A stretch of 64,000 bases of DNA, taken from positions 4,650,001 through 4,714,000 of the forward strand of contig JAQSEB010000059.1 of NCBI GenBank assembly GCA_030063045.1, written 5' to 3'. The translations under genes were made by a program, and so were the position numbers. This document shows, in pieces, positions 61,243-64,000 of the stretch; position 1 is the stretch's first letter, and each line of letters opens with the position of its first letter. The notes beneath the pieces were generated by a model. That model was given only the letters and a program-made list of their open reading frames with translations, had not been told where the DNA came from and did not search any database. The stretch is from Pratylenchus scribneri. Taxonomy: Eukaryota; Nematoda; Chromadorea; Rhabditida; Pratylenchidae.

Positions 61243-63116
61243 TCATTGGGTGACCACTTCTTCCTCAATAATTTGTTCCTCCTCCTCGATATTATATTCC
61301 TCATTTCCTTGTTGTAAATATCCAATATTCCCATAATCCTCCTCATATTCATCAATGTAGGTTGGAGCATTGGAATTACGCTGGTAGATGGCCGGATAAT
61401 TATTTTGCCGAAAGTTCTGTAAAAATTGATAAAATAAAATATTAAAATGAATAACCAACGGGAGGATGATTAATTTCGGCATAAATTGGTTGTTGGACAA
61501 TTTGATGGGTGGAGGATTGTGCAAAATGGCGGCCAATTGATGGAGAGTAATATCGCTGAATTAGTCGTTTATTATTTAATTATTAAATTGAAAATGATGA
61601 TTTACCGCACTAACTGGGCGGGGAATGACCGCATAACGGGCCAATGGTGCATTTTGTTGATTAAAATAAATTGGAGATTGAGTTTGGGTTTTGATGGGTG
61701 CTGCGGTGGTGGATGAATTTGAATTGACCGGACCCAAAAAACTTCCAATTGGTCCCCCATCTCCGGTTGGGGCAACTCCACTCAAATTGGCCCGTGTGGC
61801 CCTAACCACAATTGAATCGGTGGATGCCGGATGGATTGCCGGCGAATTCGGGTCCAATTTGACCAATGGTCTTGAAACGAATTAATTATTTTATATGATT
61901 AATTTTTTAAAATTACTGTGCTCCATGTTGAGGAGTCGATGAAATGGATTTGATTGGTTTTCGATTTGTCAATGTTCCTTTATTATTTAAATTGGAAAAT
62001 TAAAAATGAAAATATTACAATAAACCTTCGAGAATTTGGTCCACATAATCGCGAAGTGCAGGTGGAAGGCAATTTTTGATATGGGCCACATTTTCGGGGG
62101 CCACCTCTCCGCGGTCAATTCCATAGGCCATTCCCAATCTTTTCAACACTTCAATGTCGTCGTGAATTTCGAAGGGACGATCAAAATTGAACCAATATTC
62201 GGACCTAAATTAATTTTATCAAAATTAAATTAAATATTTCTTCCCTCACTTGTCAGGCGCAATTGCGCATTCAACCATCGTCTTTTTGTCGGTGCTCACA
62301 ATTATGTAGGGCAAATAGAGAATTGATGAATTTGCCGGCCGCCCATTTAGTCGTTCACTTTCCCGATTGCGTTGAACCAATGATTTATAGGCAACCAGCT
62401 AAAAAATAATATTTATATTCTCCATTCATTATTCACCTGAACAATTAATTCCTGAAGTTGTTCGGTCTTTTGCCGAATTCGTTCTTGCCTTTGTGTTTTT
62501 TCCTCCTCCAATCGCCTGCATTCGGCCAATGATGAAGTCGGCAATCCAACCCAGCGTATTTCCTTCTTTTCCTTCTCGATAATATTCATTGCCATCAAAA
62601 CATTCAATGCATCATAAACACGCCGTCGAATATTGCGAACATCATATTGATATTTTTCCTTAAATATATTTCCTTTGAATTTTGTATTTAAAAAATAAGA
62701 AAAACCGGATCTTGCGGGACATTCACAAGTTGATCAAAATATTCATTGACCAATTCATCGGCCACTTCATTGTAATTTGTTTGTCCTTTTTCCTTCACTT
62801 TTTCACAAACTTTATGCGCAAAATGTCTAAGCCCGCGGGTTTTGTCCGTCGATCGGTGGCGAATTTGGAACCCAATTGGGCGGTGGGCTAATCCGTATTC
62901 TTGTCCAGGATTCATTGAATTGTCTTCCAAATGAGGTCGTTTTATGCCATATTTTAGACCGCCAGCAGAATTTGCATAACCAAAACGTTGCTGTTGCTGC
63001 TGATTGAATTGATTTGGTGGAGTGCCATAAATTGTCGATTGGGAATGGGCTGATGGAAGATAACGAAGTTGAGCACTCTGCTGGACTGATGTCGGAGGAG
63101 CCGGATGGACATTCAT
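61243..63116 (-). CDS. dpl-1: DP-type E2F dimerisation partner (DPL-1)
   Basis: A multi-exon gene from ATG 63116 ([14 protein letters not shown]) to a stop at 61243. A Gln-rich N-terminus is followed by the winged-helix DNA-binding domain ([35 protein letters not shown]) and, after the splice at about 62703, the diagnostic DP block [37 protein letters not shown]. The dimerisation coiled coil ([32 protein letters not shown]) and marked-box-like part ([53 protein letters not shown]) complete the family pattern. The C-terminus is acidic ([31 protein letters not shown]). DP proteins heterodimerise with E2F to control cell-cycle genes and act in the worm DREAM/synMuvB complex. Confidence 0.93.
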
Positions 63117-63440
63117 ATGAGTGTATTTTATTTAAATCTCTTTAAAGAAAAAATTTAAAAAAAAAATAAATGAGTCAATTGATGGCTGGGTATATTGGGA
63201 TTTGGGAAAAACTCGACTTATAAATATAATAACTCAATAATTGGCTTAATCTTCCAAATATTACATATTACATTCATCTTATCGTGAAAGCCAGTAAGAG
63301 ATCTCTGCTCAAGGCTCTCTGCTGGTTGTAATATAAAATTTCAAATTGTTAAAAATACTAGCTAGTTTAATTTAACTCTAAAATACATAAACAAAATATA
63401 AAAGAATTTATGAAAACATTTTATTCATCAACATAAATAC
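63117..63440. other. dpl-1 upstream region
   Basis: AT-rich, without exons. A possible acceptor-like stretch precedes the dpl-1 ATG on the minus strand. I cannot identify promoter elements. Confidence 0.35.
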
Positions 63441-63830
63441 AAATTAATAGAATATAAATAGAATATAATATAAATAGAATAGAATAGAATATAAATAGAA
63501 TAGAATAAAAGAATATAAATAGAATAGAATAGAATAGAATAGAATAGAATATAAATAGAATAGAATAGAATAGAATAGAATATAATAAAATAGAAAAGAA
63601 TAGAATAGAATGTAAACAGAATAGAATATAAATAGAATAGAATATAAATAGAATAGAATATAAATAGAATAGAATAGAATATAAATAGAATAGAATAGAA
63701 TATAAATAGAATAGAATAGAATATAAATAGAATAGAATAGAATATAATATAAATAGACTATAATAGAATATAAATAGAATAGAATATAAATAGATAGAAT
63801 ATAAATAGAATAGAATAGAATATAAAATAC
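63441..63830. repeat. AGAAT/ATAAAT-type simple satellite
   Basis: An array of AGAAT, TATAAATAGAAT and close variants over about 390 bp. It leaves a long minus-strand open frame of only Tyr, Ile, Leu, Phe and Ser (YSIYILFYS repeated), which is an artefact of the repeat. Confidence 0.95.
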
Positions 63831-64000
63831 AAAAGAAACAACAATAGGTAACACTCAGGCAACACTATTCAATATAATACAATTATGAGTGATTATGGAA
63901 TATATAGAGAACAGAACAATATAAGTGGAATATCAAATTATCAATGGAGCAACAATATTACGATATAGGAACATTGGGCGACATGTGGTGACTGGTGAAG

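Noticed and set aside
63444..63854. Minus-strand frame of 136 codons made of Tyr/Ile/Leu/Phe/Ser
   Set aside because: It is an artefact of the AGAAT/ATAAAT satellite; no signal, domain or splice sites.

Overview
The window is nuclear DNA from a nematode. Protein-coding genes are split by many very short introns (mostly about 40-60 nt, ending TTTTAG, TTTCAG or AAAG), and the gene set is nematode-like: VAB-9, a ZP/cuticlin-type cuticle protein, ITR-1, DPL-1, UBXN-3. Base composition is moderately AT-rich with many long poly-G/poly-C tracts outside exons. A clade IV (tylenchid-like) worm would fit the intron style, but that is inference; the species cannot be fixed from this sequence. Exon joins were made by eye from splice sites, reading phase and family conservation.

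Layout. 0-9 kb: a death-domain adaptor running off the left edge (-), vab-9 (+), a ZP-domain cuticlin-like gene (+), 3-hydroxyacyl-CoA dehydrogenase (-), a secreted cysteine-rich gene (+). 9-13 kb: two related secreted Ly6-like genes (-) separated by a 1-kb inverted-repeat DNA element and a 32-bp minisatellite; one carries serially duplicated Ser/Thr/Cys-rich exons. 13-18 kb: a membrane adenylyl cyclase (-). 18-24 kb: gene-poor DNA, a complete DD37D mariner-like transposon, and a small secreted Tyr/Gln/Pro-rich gene. 24.7-31.1 kb: three closely spaced minus-strand genes in one direction (amidase/FAAH2-like, thioredoxin-like, mevalonate diphosphate decarboxylase), a candidate operon; the last has a 1.6-kb minisatellite inside an intron. 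31.7 kb: a tiny two-exon secreted peptide precursor. 32.8-37.3 kb: a RhoGAP protein. 37-42 kb: no confident gene. 42-48 kb: an NFRKB/INO80G-like DEUBAD gene (-) divergent from ubxn-3 (+), followed by atg-10 (+). 48-60 kb: itr-1 (+), the IP3 receptor. 60-63 kb: a frameshifted ZC2HC1-type zinc-finger gene (-) and dpl-1 (-). The right end is an (AGAAT)n-type satellite.

Functional links. The adenylyl cyclase and the IP3 receptor are the two second-messenger components; vab-9 and the ZP protein belong to epidermis and cuticle; NFRKB-like and DPL-1 are nuclear regulators; ubxn-3 and atg-10 belong to ubiquitin-linked quality control and autophagy.

Most unusual signals: (1) three diverged copies of an approximately 160-330 nt sequence, each inside an intron (one in the cyclase, two in itr-1) and all in the sense orientation of the host gene; (2) the 81-residue secreted precursor ending in a cationic amphipathic, potentially amidated peptide; (3) the Ly6-like pair with exon duplication; (4) a 10-bp near-tandem duplication that shifts the frame of the zinc-finger gene; (5) the higher-order minisatellite in the mevalonate decarboxylase intron, whose downstream exon reads through an in-frame TGA.
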